From Actinomycetales bacterium (GTDB taxonomy: Bacteria; Actinomycetota; Actinomycetes; Actinomycetales; Actinomycetaceae): DNA of 64,000 nucleotides. The stretch is taken from the NCBI GenBank assembly GCA_015655375.1, contig JAATFD010000021.1:1-64000 (forward strand). The letters run 5' to 3'. The position numbers and the translations under genes are program-made. Shown here piece by piece: positions 18,062-26,766 of this stretch; positions within the stretch are counted from its first letter, which is position 1, and every line of letters starts with the position of its first letter. The notes beneath the pieces are model-generated. The model had not been told where the DNA came from. It saw nothing but the letters and a program-made list of their open reading frames with translations, and did no database searches.

Positions 18062-18841
18062 GTGAGGCGCGCCCGTGATCTGCTGCGCCGGCCCTGGCTC
18101 GGCGGCACCGTCGGCATCGTGGCGCTGCTCGCGATCTGGTGGGCGCTGACCGTGGCCAACCCTTCGGCCCAGCGGGCGTTCCCGACCCCACCGGCCGTCG
18201 TGCACGCTGCGATCTCCGACGGGTGGGCGTTCTACTGGCCCAACGTCTCCGACACGTTGGCGAGGGCGGGCCAGGGTTACCTGTGGGGAAATCTCCTTGC
18301 GCTGGTCCTGGCCAGCGTGGTGCTGGTTGTGCCGAAGCTGGAGACCGTCATCACCCAGTTCGGCGTCATTGCCTCCTGCCTGCCCGTCACCGCGATCGGG
18401 CCGATCCTCATGCTGATTGTCGGGGGACCGACCTCATCGGTTTTCCTGGCAGGATTGCTCGTCTTCTTCACGACGCTGGTCGGGGCGATCATGGGGATGA
18501 AGAGTGCGAGCCGCTCCAGCCTGGAACTGGTCGCGTCCTACGGCGGTGGCCGATGGACACGGATCCGGAAGGTCCAGCTCTTCTCCGCCCTACCCGCTGT
18601 GTTCACCGCGCTCAAGGTCGCGGTTCCCCTGGCCCTGCTCGGCGCGATCGTCGGCGAGTACCTCGGCGGGATCGACCGCGGCATCGGCGTCGCGATCAGC
18701 GTCGCACAGCGTGAAGTCATGCCGGCCCGTCTGTGGGCGCTGAGCATCCTGGTCGGTCTGATCTCCCTGACGGGATACGGGATCGTCGGTCTGATCGGTC
18801 GGCTCTGCACCCCGTGGACCCGGACGGAGGCCACGCGATGA
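18062..18841 (+). CDS. ABC transporter permease, NitT/TauT type (first subunit)
   Basis: The 259-residue protein has six predicted membrane helices and a BPD_transp_1 coupling region around MGMKSASRSSLELVASYGG and RIRKVQLFSALPAVFTALKV. The GTG start lies 1 bp after the ATPase stop. It pairs with the next permease, overlapping it by 4 bp, so the transporter is a heterodimer, which is less common than the usual homodimer in TauC-type systems. Confidence 0.9.
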   Translation: MRRARDLLRRPWLGGTVGIVALLAIWWALTVANPSAQRAFPTPPAVVHAAISDGWAFYWPNVSDTLARAGQGYLWGNLLALVLASVVLVVPKLETVITQFGVIASCLPVTAIGPILMLIVGGPTSSVFLAGLLVFFTTLVGAIMGMKSASRSSLELVASYGGGRWTRIRKVQLFSALPAVFTALKVAVPLALLGAIVGEYLGGIDRGIGVAISVAQREVMPARLWALSILVGLISLTGYGIVGLIGRLCTPWTRTEATR

Positions 18842-19623
18842 GCACGGGTTCCCTGATCCTCAGACGCCTGGGCGCGACCCTCGTCGCCGTCGTCCTCGCA
18901 GTCCTCGTGTGGATCGCGTTGCTCGAGATCTCCGGGACTCCCTCGTTGATCGGCAAGAGACCGTGGGACGTGTGGAAGTACCTGTTAGGGCTGCCCGCCT
19001 CTGCGGCGAACCGCGCGCTGATCTGGCCGGCCCTGGGCGCCACGTTGCGCGACTCCGGCATCGGCTACGTCGTCGGACTGGTCGTCGCCTTCGCGCTGGC
19101 GGTGCTCTTCAGCCTGTCGCCGATCCTCGAGCGGATCATCATGCCGACCGCGATGATGCTGCGCTCGATCCCGCTGATCGTCCTGACGCCGCTGATCACC
19201 TTGATCTTCGGTATCGGGCTCAAGGGCGTCACGGCGATCGTCATCATCGTCGTGTTCCTGCCCGCCCTGGCCAACATCCTCTACGGACTGCGGTCCGTGC
19301 CCCCCGAACAGCGCGATCTCGTCGCCGTCAATGGGGGCAACGCGTTGACCCTGCTGTGGCGGGTCTCGATCCCGACGGCGATCCCCGCCTTGCTGGCGAG
19401 CGCCCGGGTGTCCGTCCCCTCGGCCGTCACGGGCGCGATGATCGGCGAATGGCTGAGCACCGGACAGGGGCTCGGCGGCATGATCTCGCGCGCGGCGGGC
19501 AGTTTCAGCTACGGCCAGATGTGGGCGGCCGCCGTCATCATCACCGGGGTGACCGTCCTCGTCTACGCGCTGGTCAGCGTCCTCGACACGGTTGTCACCC
19601 GCTGGTTCACGGGACAGGAGTGA
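18838..19623 (+). CDS. ABC transporter permease, NitT/TauT type (second subunit)
   Basis: The 261-residue permease shows six membrane helices and a coupling loop in VPPEQRDLVAVNGGNALTLL with RVSIPTAIPALLASARV. The ATG at 18838 overlaps the preceding stop as ATGA and has GGAGG 8 nt upstream. GAMIGEWLSTGQGLGGMI is the conserved C-terminal signature of SsuC/TauC permeases. With the first subunit it completes the importer. Confidence 0.92.
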   Translation: MSTGSLILRRLGATLVAVVLAVLVWIALLEISGTPSLIGKRPWDVWKYLLGLPASAANRALIWPALGATLRDSGIGYVVGLVVAFALAVLFSLSPILERIIMPTAMMLRSIPLIVLTPLITLIFGIGLKGVTAIVIIVVFLPALANILYGLRSVPPEQRDLVAVNGGNALTLLWRVSIPTAIPALLASARVSVPSAVTGAMIGEWLSTGQGLGGMISRAAGSFSYGQMWAAAVIITGVTVLVYALVSVLDTVVTRWFTGQE

Positions 19624-19625
19624 GC

Positions 19626-21221
19626 ATGGGCGACATCGTCCTGACGGGTGGAACGGTCTTCGACGGGGCGGGCACCGACCCGATGACCGCTGACGTGTTG
19701 ATCCACGGCGATCGCGTCGTCGAGGTCGGCCGCGTTGACGTCCCGGCGGGGGCGCGTGTCCTCGACGTGTCGGGGCTGGCGGTCGCGCCGGGCTTCATCG
19801 ACGCCCACACCCACTCTGACGTCGTGCCCTTCATGGCGGAGCCACAGCCCTTCAAACTGCTCCAGGGCGTCACCACCGAGATCGTCGGGAACTGCGGGAA
19901 CTCCGCCGGACCCCTGATCGACGAGGCCGCCGTCGAGTTCCATCGGCCGATGTCCTCGACGATTCCCGCCAAGGTCGACTCGTGGCCGCGCACGCTCGGC
20001 GGGTATCTCGACGCGGCGGCTCAGGCCGGTCCGACGAACAACATCGCGAGCCTCGTGGGCGGATCGACCCTGCGTATCAGCGCCAACGGGATGGACCGTG
20101 AGCTGCGTGAGGGCGCCCTCACGCAGATGGTTGCCCTGGCGGACCGGGCGATGGCCGAAGGCGCGGTCGGGATGAGTACAGGACTGATCTACGCGCCGGG
20201 GTCCTACGCGAGCGAGGCCGAGGTCCGCGCCCTCGCCGAGGTCGCCGCCCGTTGGCAGCGTCCTTACGCCACTCATATGCGCGACGAGGGCGACGGCCTG
20301 GCGGCCTCGCTGGCTTCGACGATCGACCTGGCGCGAACAACCGGCGTGCGTATCCAGATCTCTCACTGCAAGGCCGCCGGATCGGCGAACTTCGGTCGCG
20401 GTCACGAGATCCTCGAGGCGATCCACGCCGCTCGGCTCGAGGGTCTGGACGTCAACGGGGACATGTACCCCTACACCTCGGGGGAGTCCTTCCTCTCTGC
20501 CCTGCTGCCTTCCGACGCCCAGTCCGGTGGGCGCGGCGCCCTGGTCGCCCGTCTGCGCGACCCCGCCGAGCGCGAGCGGCTCCACACTCGCGTCCTGGCC
20601 GGCGGTCCCGGCGAGGGCGCTTGGCAGCAGACGACACCGACCGGCGTCGTCGTCTCGATGCACGACCCCGACCCGTCGGTCCTCGGGCACAACCTGGCCG
20701 AGATTGCGGGCGCTCGTGGGATCGATCCTTTCGAGCTGCTCGCCGAACTGTTGATTGCGGACCCGGCCTCGATGATGGTCTACGACCTGATGAGCCTCGA
20801 CGACGTGGAGCTGATCCTGGCCGAGCCCTCGATCGCGATCGGTTCCGACAACTCCGTCCCGGTCGGCAACGCCCACCGGCGTGGCTGGGGATGCTTTCCG
20901 ACGACGCTCGGTGAGTTCAGCCGGGACCGGGAGGTTCTCACGCTCAGCGAGGCGATCCGGAAGATGACGTCGCTGCCCGCCCGGATCTTCGGCCTGATCG
21001 GTCGTGGGCACCTGCTGGCAGGTGCGATCGCCGACATCGCGGTCTTCGATCCGGCGACGATCGGGCATGAGGGGACGACCGTGGAACCCTGGCTCGCGCC
21101 GACCGGCCTGCACCACACGTTCCTCGCCGGACATCACGTCATCGACGAAGGCAGATTCTGTGGTGAGCGTCGTGGACGCGTGCTACGTGCGGGATTCCCC
21201 GAGCCGGAGGAGCGAGACTGA
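19626..21221 (+). CDS. N-acyl-D-amino-acid deacylase (D-aminoacylase family amidohydrolase)
   Basis: The 531-residue amidohydrolase has the composite beta-sandwich start (MGDIVLTGGTVFDGAG), the metal site GFIDAHTHSD (His61, His63), the cysteine ligand in EIVGNCGNS (Cys90) typical of D-aminoacylases, GAVGMSTGLIYAPGSYAS, YATHMRDEGD and RIQISHCKAAG. D-aminoacylases hydrolyse N-acyl-D-amino acids to D-amino acid plus carboxylate. ATG 19626 is used because GGAG is 6 nt upstream; a GTG at 19620 is possible. The usual SDG near the C-terminal metal site reads SDN here (IAIGSDNSVPVGN), so the exact substrate may differ (an imide or dipeptide is possible). It follows directly after the importer genes. 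Confidence 0.87.
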   Translation: MGDIVLTGGTVFDGAGTDPMTADVLIHGDRVVEVGRVDVPAGARVLDVSGLAVAPGFIDAHTHSDVVPFMAEPQPFKLLQGVTTEIVGNCGNSAGPLIDEAAVEFHRPMSSTIPAKVDSWPRTLGGYLDAAAQAGPTNNIASLVGGSTLRISANGMDRELREGALTQMVALADRAMAEGAVGMSTGLIYAPGSYASEAEVRALAEVAARWQRPYATHMRDEGDGLAASLASTIDLARTTGVRIQISHCKAAGSANFGRGHEILEAIHAARLEGLDVNGDMYPYTSGESFLSALLPSDAQSGGRGALVARLRDPAERERLHTRVLAGGPGEGAWQQTTPTGVVVSMHDPDPSVLGHNLAEIAGARGIDPFELLAELLIADPASMMVYDLMSLDDVELILAEPSIAIGSDNSVPVGNAHRRGWGCFPTTLGEFSRDREVLTLSEAIRKMTSLPARIFGLIGRGHLLAGAIADIAVFDPATIGHEGTTVEPWLAPTGLHHTFLAGHHVIDEGRFCGERRGRVLRAGFPEPEERD

Positions 21222-22438
21222 TGAGCACCCATGGCAGATCCGGCGTTGTCGCCCCGCCCTCGCGGGTGTTGACCGGACCCGACGCGATCGTCGAGGACGC
21301 CCTGTTGCCGCGGATGCTCCTCCACGACGAGGCGATCGAGAACAATCTCCGCGTCATGGCGGACTGGTGCACGCGAGCCGAGGCGGAGCTCGCGCCTCAT
21401 GCGAAGACCCACATGGATCGGGGTCTTCTCGAACGCCAACGCGCCCACGGCGCCTGGGGATTCACCGCGGCAACCCCGCGCCAGGTCCTGCAGCTCGGCG
21501 AGTGGGGAGTCCCACGGATCCTGCATGCGAATCTGCTGGTCGACGCGGATGCCGCGACATTGATCGCCGAGCGGGTCCTGCGTGGCACGGAGATCGAGTA
21601 CTGGACGTATGCGGATTCGCTCGAATCCGTTGCCCTGTTGGAGACGATGTTCGCCGGACTCGATCCCCACGGGAACCTGCCGCGGATTCTCGTCGAATCC
21701 GGATTCGTCGGCGGGCGCAGCGGGGCGCGCACCCTCGACGTCGCGATCGAGACGATGCGCGCGGTCGTCGCGAGCCCGGTGTTGAGCCTGGCCGGGGCGA
21801 GCGCCTTCGAGGGGCTGATGCCCGCGGGCCTCGCCGAGGGCGGGATCTTCCCCGAGGGCGCAGCCGAGCTTCTGGGCCGCGTCGCTCATTGCGTCGGATG
21901 CGCCCTCGCCGAGGGGTGGTTCGAGGACACGCCGATCGTCTCCGCCGGAGGCAGTTCCTACCCCGACCTCGTCGTTGAGCATCTCGGTCACAATGCGCTG
22001 CCGGGAGCCCAGCTGGTCTTGCGCAGCGGTTGCTACCTCACCCATGACCACGGCGTCTACCAGCGGACCTCGCCCTTCGGCGCAGACCGGGGAACTGGGG
22101 CGTTGGTCTCCGCCTTCGAGCTGCAGGCGAGCGTGCTGAGCGCCCCGGAACCGGGGCTCGCGATCCTCGGCTTCGGGCGTCGCGAGGTTCCCACCGACGA
22201 CCGCCTTCCGATCCCGCTGGCGATCGAGGGAGAGCCGATCGGCGAGGGTTTCGGCGAGATCACCGCCGTCAACGACCACCACGCCTTCCTGCGCATCGAC
22301 GACGGGACCGTGCTGCGTCCGGGCCAGATGCTGTCTTTCGGGATCTCGCATCCCTGCGGGGCCTTCGATCGGTGGCGGAGGATTCCCCTGGTCGACGGCG
22401 CAGGCTCGATGGTCGGCGTGGTGGAACCCACGCTGTGA
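21221..22438 (+). CDS. Fold-type III PLP enzyme (D-threonine aldolase / D-serine dehydratase-like)
   Basis: The 405-residue protein has an alanine-racemase-like barrel with the PLP lysine in LAPHAKTHMDRGL (Lys62), HANLLVDADAATLI, and the C-terminal D-ser_dehydrat domain containing metal ligands in NDHHAFLRID and GISHPCGAFDRW (His and Cys, zinc site). Family members act on D-3-hydroxyamino acids (D-threonine aldolase, D-serine dehydratase). It overlaps the D-aminoacylase stop by 1 bp (TGATG) with GGAGGA upstream. Placed after the deacylase, it is a plausible next step that consumes the liberated D-amino acid. Reaction not proven by sequence alone. Confidence 0.87.
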   Translation: MSTHGRSGVVAPPSRVLTGPDAIVEDALLPRMLLHDEAIENNLRVMADWCTRAEAELAPHAKTHMDRGLLERQRAHGAWGFTAATPRQVLQLGEWGVPRILHANLLVDADAATLIAERVLRGTEIEYWTYADSLESVALLETMFAGLDPHGNLPRILVESGFVGGRSGARTLDVAIETMRAVVASPVLSLAGASAFEGLMPAGLAEGGIFPEGAAELLGRVAHCVGCALAEGWFEDTPIVSAGGSSYPDLVVEHLGHNALPGAQLVLRSGCYLTHDHGVYQRTSPFGADRGTGALVSAFELQASVLSAPEPGLAILGFGRREVPTDDRLPIPLAIEGEPIGEGFGEITAVNDHHAFLRIDDGTVLRPGQMLSFGISHPCGAFDRWRRIPLVDGAGSMVGVVEPTL

Positions 22439-22492
22439 ACGGACCCCGCCGAGAGCGGACCGGAGTGGGAACGATTCGGATGGAGGTCCGAC

Positions 22493-23710
22493 ATGACGGA
22501 TGACGAGAAACGCGTTCTGGACGGCGTCACGGTGTGGGACGGGCGGCACCTGCTCGGCGTAGCCCGACTGACCTGGCGCGATGGGCTCCTGGAGTCGGTC
22601 GAACCGAGCGAGACCGCCCCGACGGGCTTGACGGTGATCCCCGGCCTCATCGACACCCACGTTCACCTCGGCTATCCCGCGACGCCGCAACGCGGGGAGG
22701 CCAGCGCGTGGCTGATCGTCACGCCTCCCGAGGAACGCAGCCTCCACCTGGCGGCCAACGCGCTGGCCTGCGCCCGCGCCGGGGTGACGACGATCCGCGA
22801 CCTCGCCGCCGGCGAGGTCCAGATGGCCGTCGGACGGGCCTTCGACGAGGGAGTCCTCACCGGTCCCCGGCTGCTCAGCCACGGCCAGGTCGGAATGACG
22901 GCCGGACACGGCGACCTCTTCATTCCCCGCCATTACCCGCACCGCGACCCGGTCGCCGACAGCCCCGATGAGTGCCGCAAGCTCGTGCGGCACTGGGCGC
23001 GCGAGGGTGCCGACGGGATCAAGGTCTACACCTCGGGTGGAGTCCTCTCGATGGGCGACCGTGTCGGATGGCGCAACCAGACGACGGCCGAACTGGAGAC
23101 GACCGTCGACGAGGCCCACGCTCTCGGGATGCCGGTCGCCGCCCACACCCACACGGTCGAGGGCCTCGACATCGCCCTGCAGATCGGCGTTGACTCGATC
23201 GAGCACGGCACCGGCATCGAGCTCCGCCACTTCGCGGAACTGATCTCGCGCAACATCCCGATCGCTCCGACCCTGCTGATCAACGACATGATCGCCGAAG
23301 GCCGTGGCGATGTCAGTGTGGAGGCGCAGGAGAAGGCCCAAGACGTTGTGCACCGCCGCGACCTCGTCTTCCGCGAGGCCGCCGACGCGGGAGTGCGCTT
23401 CGTCCTCGGGACGGACGCCTCCGGACAGTTCGTCGGCTTCGGCGACGAGATGGAGGAGGTTCGCCTGATGGCCGACATGTTCGGCTGGTCGGCGGAGCGC
23501 GCGTTGCGGGCGGCGACCTCGGACGCGGCGGATGCGATCCACCTGGGCGACACCGTGGGGCGGTTGGCTCCCGGTTTTGGTGCCGATTTCGTCGTGATGT
23601 CCGGTGAACCCTGGCGCGACATCGCCGACCTCCGAGTCGACAACATTGTTGCGGTCGTCAGCCGGGGCACCGTCCTTACGGGAGGCCTTCCCGCCGATCC
23701 CGCCGTGTGA
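22493..23710 (+). CDS. Metal-dependent amidohydrolase (imidazolonepropionase/prolidase-like group)
   Basis: The 405-residue enzyme shows the amidohydrolase metal site in order: PGLIDTHVHLGY (His-x-His), the carbamylated-lysine candidate in GADGIKVYTSGGVLS, AAHTHTVEG, SIEHGTGI, and the catalytic aspartate in VLGTDASGQFVGF. This matches the imidazolonepropionase-like/Xaa-Pro dipeptidase branch, which cleaves C-N bonds in cyclic amides or dipeptides. ATG 22493 has GGAGG 6 nt upstream. It is the last enzyme of the importer operon and probably handles a second amide bond in the imported compound. Confidence 0.88.
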   Translation: MTDDEKRVLDGVTVWDGRHLLGVARLTWRDGLLESVEPSETAPTGLTVIPGLIDTHVHLGYPATPQRGEASAWLIVTPPEERSLHLAANALACARAGVTTIRDLAAGEVQMAVGRAFDEGVLTGPRLLSHGQVGMTAGHGDLFIPRHYPHRDPVADSPDECRKLVRHWAREGADGIKVYTSGGVLSMGDRVGWRNQTTAELETTVDEAHALGMPVAAHTHTVEGLDIALQIGVDSIEHGTGIELRHFAELISRNIPIAPTLLINDMIAEGRGDVSVEAQEKAQDVVHRRDLVFREAADAGVRFVLGTDASGQFVGFGDEMEEVRLMADMFGWSAERALRAATSDAADAIHLGDTVGRLAPGFGADFVVMSGEPWRDIADLRVDNIVAVVSRGTVLTGGLPADPAV

Positions 23711-23749
23711 GGTGAGTCCGCGCACAGGAGGGAGCGCGGCGCTTCCGGC

Positions 23750-23755
23750 TACGAT
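23750..23755 (+). promoter_or_regulatory. -10 box for a leaderless PucR-type gene
   Basis: TACGAT lies exactly 7 nt before the ATG at 23763 and no ribosome binding site is present, the usual arrangement of leaderless actinobacterial genes. No good -35 is visible. Confidence 0.5.
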
Positions 23756-23762
23756 CTGGCGC

Positions 23763-25352
23763 ATGAGCGTTCCCGAGACGACGATCACTCCTGACGCGGA
23801 CAGTACCCCGACGGTCCGCGATCTCCTTGACGACGTCGACCTCGGACTGACGGTCATCGTCGCGGAACCTGACGCGCTGGACCGTCGGGTCAACAGCGCC
23901 TACATCACGGATCTTCCGGACCCCTCGCGTTTCCTGTCCGCGGGCGACGTCGTCCTGACCAGTGCCCAGTGGATCTGGCGCGAGGGCGGGACGCAGAGCT
24001 TCGTCTCGGCGCTCGCTCGTTGCGAGGTGTCCGCCGTCATCATCGGCATCATCGACATCGGGCGGATCCCGAGCGAAGTCATTGAACTGTGCCGGCAGGC
24101 GAAGCTGACGCTCCTGCTGATCTCGCCGACCGTGTCCTTCAAGGACGTCAGCGACATGATCGTGCACTCCCAGGAGGCGGCGACCAGTCAGGGAGCGGAG
24201 TTCGTTGCCGTCGCGGCGCGGGCCGTTTCGCGCGGAGCGGGGGTCGCCGAGCTGGTCAACTTACTTGCTGAGTCGACGGGCGTGCATGGCTGGGTCGTCG
24301 ACGGGGTCGGTGTGTTGGTCGCCCACTCCGGCGTGGCGCCCTCGCCCGAGGTCGTCGCCCAGGCGTGGAACGGGATGGAGCGGGCTCGCTTCGGGCGGGT
24401 CGACCGCGTCGATGGGGTGGACGCGGCACGCCACTTCACGGCGTTGCGCATCGGGGAGGATACGCGTACGGGATTTGTCGCGTTCTCCGGGCCGGACGTC
24501 GAGGGTGCGACCTCGAGGTCGGGTGCGGTCGACGGTCTGATCGGGTCCCTGCGCGTCGCGATGGAGTTGTCGGCACGGTGGCGGGCGACGACGAACGCGC
24601 AGGCCGCGGACATGTTCATCTCGATCCGCGACGGAGCCGTCCCGCCCGGTGCAGTCTCAGCGTGGCTGCGGACCCAGGGAATTGATCCGCAGTCTCCGCT
24701 GGTCGTGGCCACCGCCCGCGTCGACGATCCCGCATTCCCCGAGGACGCCGTGGTCGCGATGCTCGAGCGGGCGCTGACCTCACGAGGGCGGCGGACCGTC
24801 GGCGGACACGCGGAGGGAACCACTGTCGTCATCGCGGCGGGCGAGGAACGCGATGATCTCGTCCCGCTGGCTGAGCAACTCCTGGCCGACAACCGGTTGT
24901 TGCTGGACCGTCGGCGGTTGAACGTCGGCATGTCCGACACCGTCAGTGGGATCGGATTGCTTGGGCCCGGTATGGCCAGCGCGATGGAGCGCCTGGAGAA
25001 GGGAGACGGCGAGGGCCAGGTTCAGGTGACGACCGCTCTGCACGTCCAGAACCATCGGGAACTGCTGCGCCTGCTGGGCGAGCCGACGCGGCGCGGGTAC
25101 GCCCATGAAGTGCTGGATCCACTGCTCGACTACGATCGCAGGCATCACGCCGAGTTGGTGACGACCCTGCGGGCGTTCCTCGATGGCGGCGGTGCCTGGC
25201 GCGAGACCGCCGCGAGCCTGCACCTGCATCCGAACACCCTGCGCTACCGGATCGCGCGGATCCAGGATCTGCTGGACCGCAACATGGACGACCCGGCTGT
25301 GCGCGTCGACCTGTTCCTGGCGTTGGAGTGCCTGGAGTCGGTGGGGGAGTGA
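23763..25352 (+). CDS. PucR-family transcriptional regulator
   Basis: The 529-residue regulator has an N-terminal PucR domain (TVRDLLDDVDLGLTVIV, YITDLPDPSRFLSAGDVVLT, CEVSAVIIGIIDIGRIPSEV), a GGDEF-like/CdaR middle region and the C-terminal helix-turn-helix HTH_30 (WRETAASLHLHPNTLRYRIA, RIQDLL). PucR proteins respond to purine-degradation intermediates or to amino-acid and GABA-like compounds and usually control adjacent catabolic operons. It sits 52 bp after the amidohydrolase and is probably transcribed from its own -10 box. The likely target is the operon starting at 16130 and perhaps the divergent deaminase gene. Confidence 0.9.
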   Translation: MSVPETTITPDADSTPTVRDLLDDVDLGLTVIVAEPDALDRRVNSAYITDLPDPSRFLSAGDVVLTSAQWIWREGGTQSFVSALARCEVSAVIIGIIDIGRIPSEVIELCRQAKLTLLLISPTVSFKDVSDMIVHSQEAATSQGAEFVAVAARAVSRGAGVAELVNLLAESTGVHGWVVDGVGVLVAHSGVAPSPEVVAQAWNGMERARFGRVDRVDGVDAARHFTALRIGEDTRTGFVAFSGPDVEGATSRSGAVDGLIGSLRVAMELSARWRATTNAQAADMFISIRDGAVPPGAVSAWLRTQGIDPQSPLVVATARVDDPAFPEDAVVAMLERALTSRGRRTVGGHAEGTTVVIAAGEERDDLVPLAEQLLADNRLLLDRRRLNVGMSDTVSGIGLLGPGMASAMERLEKGDGEGQVQVTTALHVQNHRELLRLLGEPTRRGYAHEVLDPLLDYDRRHHAELVTTLRAFLDGGGAWRETAASLHLHPNTLRYRIARIQDLLDRNMDDPAVRVDLFLALECLESVGE

Positions 25353-25357
25353 GAGAG

Positions 25358-25612
25358 TCAGCCTGCAGAAGCGGACACCGGACCGATATAGCCGACGAGC
25401 GGGTCGTCATCGGTGATCGCCCACACGATCGCACAGAGGTCGTCCCGTCCCCGTACTCGGACCGTCGTGAACCACCAGGGCGGTCGCCGTTTCCCAGCCT
25501 GAGGATCTGCCTCAATCATGTCGAGTCGACTCTCCAGAGCAGGCGCCAAAGTTTCGTCAGAATCGACGATGTGGTTCCACGCGTCGACGGCCTCGTCAGT
25601 GAACTGGAGCAT
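25358..25612 (-). CDS. Small RelE/ParE-like protein (possible toxin)
   Basis: The 84-residue protein reads like a compact RelE/ParE toxin: an N-terminal helix (FTDEAVDAWNHIV), a second helix (APALESRLDMIEADPQAG), then strands with WWFTTVRVRGRDDLCAIVW and a final LVGYIGPVSA. The WTTVRGRDD...IVW pattern resembles the beta-sheet core of that superfamily. No antitoxin ORF is found directly upstream on the same strand, where the region has stop codons in the relevant frames. A small gene of antitoxin size lies divergently 142 bp away. Ribosome binding site weak (GAGCG). Toxin function is a guess. Confidence 0.6.
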   Translation of the reverse strand: MLQFTDEAVDAWNHIVDSDETLAPALESRLDMIEADPQAGKRRPPWWFTTVRVRGRDDLCAIVWAITDDDPLVGYIGPVSASAG

Positions 25613-25754
25613 CGCTCGATCGTATCAATGGAGATCGCGACATCCTCGGGGGTGATGCCTCAGATTGTGGATATCCTCCGTCGAATGAGCGGAACACGGT
25701 CACACTGTCACAGTGGTACAGGTGCCGACCGATGATGCCGTGGGGAAGAAGGCC

Positions 25755-25994
25755 ATGATGGGTGAGATTTTGACGCTCGACAGCCGCAAGCGTGCGAACC
25801 TCGCATCTGTGGCTGATCACGATCATTACGTCATGACCCGTGAGCCAAGCGGGCGCATTGTCTTGGACCCAGCTGTCGTCCTCACCGAGGACGAGTTGAC
25901 GGCGCTGCGTGACAGTACCGTGTGGAAGGCATCCGAGCAGTCTTTCGCCAAGGGTGGTCACCATCCGCGCAAGCGGGTTCAGAAGAAGGACTGA
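25755..25994 (+). CDS. Small conserved protein, possible antitoxin-like
   Basis: The product is 79 residues from ATG 25755 (a second ATG follows directly). It contains LTLDSRKRANLASVADHDHY, an Arg/Asp-rich strand pattern VMTREPSGRIVLDPAVVLT reminiscent of AbrB/MazE or Phd-type antitoxin N-termini, and a basic tail HHPRKRVQKKD. The purine tract GGGGAAGAAGG precedes the start. It is divergent from the RelE-like gene, so if the two form a system the gene order is unusual. I do not recognise the family with certainty. Confidence 0.55.
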   Translation: MMGEILTLDSRKRANLASVADHDHYVMTREPSGRIVLDPAVVLTEDELTALRDSTVWKASEQSFAKGGHHPRKRVQKKD

Positions 25995-26022
25995 GAGAGG
26001 CGGCCTTCTCGGTCACCGGTGG

Positions 26023-26592
26023 TCACGACGTTCCTGCGATCGGCGACGCTGAAGCGTCGGATAGATGGATTGTCATGCTCATGCCATGATCGGGGTGGTA
26101 GTTCCAAGTTGCTGACAGTTCATTCCAGGTGGCCGTCTGTGTCCCGTCGAGGGCTCGGGTCGCGTCGACTTGGGAGAGGACATAATCCGGGATCTCCAGG
26201 GCTTTGAGGACGCATGCAGTACCGGAGAGGTTCGCTCCCGACGAATCTTCCGTTCCGCGAGTGTCGATCAGCATGGATGCGCCGCCATCCGCGACAGTTA
26301 CGCCAGCTGGGCTGGCACAGGATTGATACGCGTCCGACAGGACCCGGGACTGAGCTTCTGCTGCGACTGCCGCTGCTCGATGCGCCTTCGCTCTGGTCAC
26401 GCCCTCATCGGTGGCCCAGCCCACGAGCCCACCGAGAAGAAAGGCAACAAGTGCGATCACTGGAATGAGCATCTTGCGACGGGTGCCAGGCGTTTTGCCG
26501 ACAAGCGCTGTGGGAGCTGTTGGGGTCACAGGGATTTCAGAAGATGAGGAAAGCGCAGCTGTTCCCGCCGGCGTCGGGGCTGGTGTTGGCAT
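26023..26592 (-). CDS. Uncharacterised membrane-anchored protein, actinobacterial type
   Basis: From the ATG at 26592 the product is 189 residues: a Pro/Thr/Ala-rich cytoplasmic N-terminus, one membrane helix (MLIPVIALVAFLLGGLVGWA), a helical stretch rich in Ala, and an extracytoplasmic domain with two cysteines (YQSCASPAGV, SGTACVLKALEIPDYV) that may form a disulfide, ending TRALDGTQTATWNEL and ATWNYHPDHGMSMTI. The frame stays open upstream into the FMN riboswitch, but that part has no alternative start except one inside the riboswitch, so the short form is preferred. No ribosome binding site is visible. Function unknown. Confidence 0.65.
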   Translation of the reverse strand: MPTPAPTPAGTAALSSSSEIPVTPTAPTALVGKTPGTRRKMLIPVIALVAFLLGGLVGWATDEGVTRAKAHRAAAVAAEAQSRVLSDAYQSCASPAGVTVADGGASMLIDTRGTEDSSGANLSGTACVLKALEIPDYVLSQVDATRALDGTQTATWNELSATWNYHPDHGMSMTIHLSDASASPIAGTS

Positions 26593-26718
26593 TGCCGGTA
26601 GTGGCGCAGGCTTGGGAGAATCTGTCGATATCGAGGCGCCGCTCGTCTGCGATGACGTGCTCGGGGCAAAGGGGCTGACTTCGGGACGAGAATGCCGGTC
26701 GGCACGCCGTGGGCAAGG

Positions 26719-26748
26719 TTGGACGGTCCTGACCTCGCGAGTTATCCT
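26719..26748 (+). promoter_or_regulatory. Predicted promoter of the riboflavin operon
   Basis: TTGGAC (26719-26724), an 18-bp spacer and TATCCT (26743-26748) lie about 20 bp before the start of the FMN riboswitch, which is the right place for its transcription start. Confidence 0.6.
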
Positions 26749-26766
26749 GTGCCCAGTTGCACACCA

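Noticed and set aside
21134-23893. Open minus-strand frame of about 919 codons antisense to three enzyme genes
   Set aside because: It is a shadow of high-GC coding on the plus strand; its composition (Arg, Gly, Asp, Val rich, no motifs) is typical of antisense frames.
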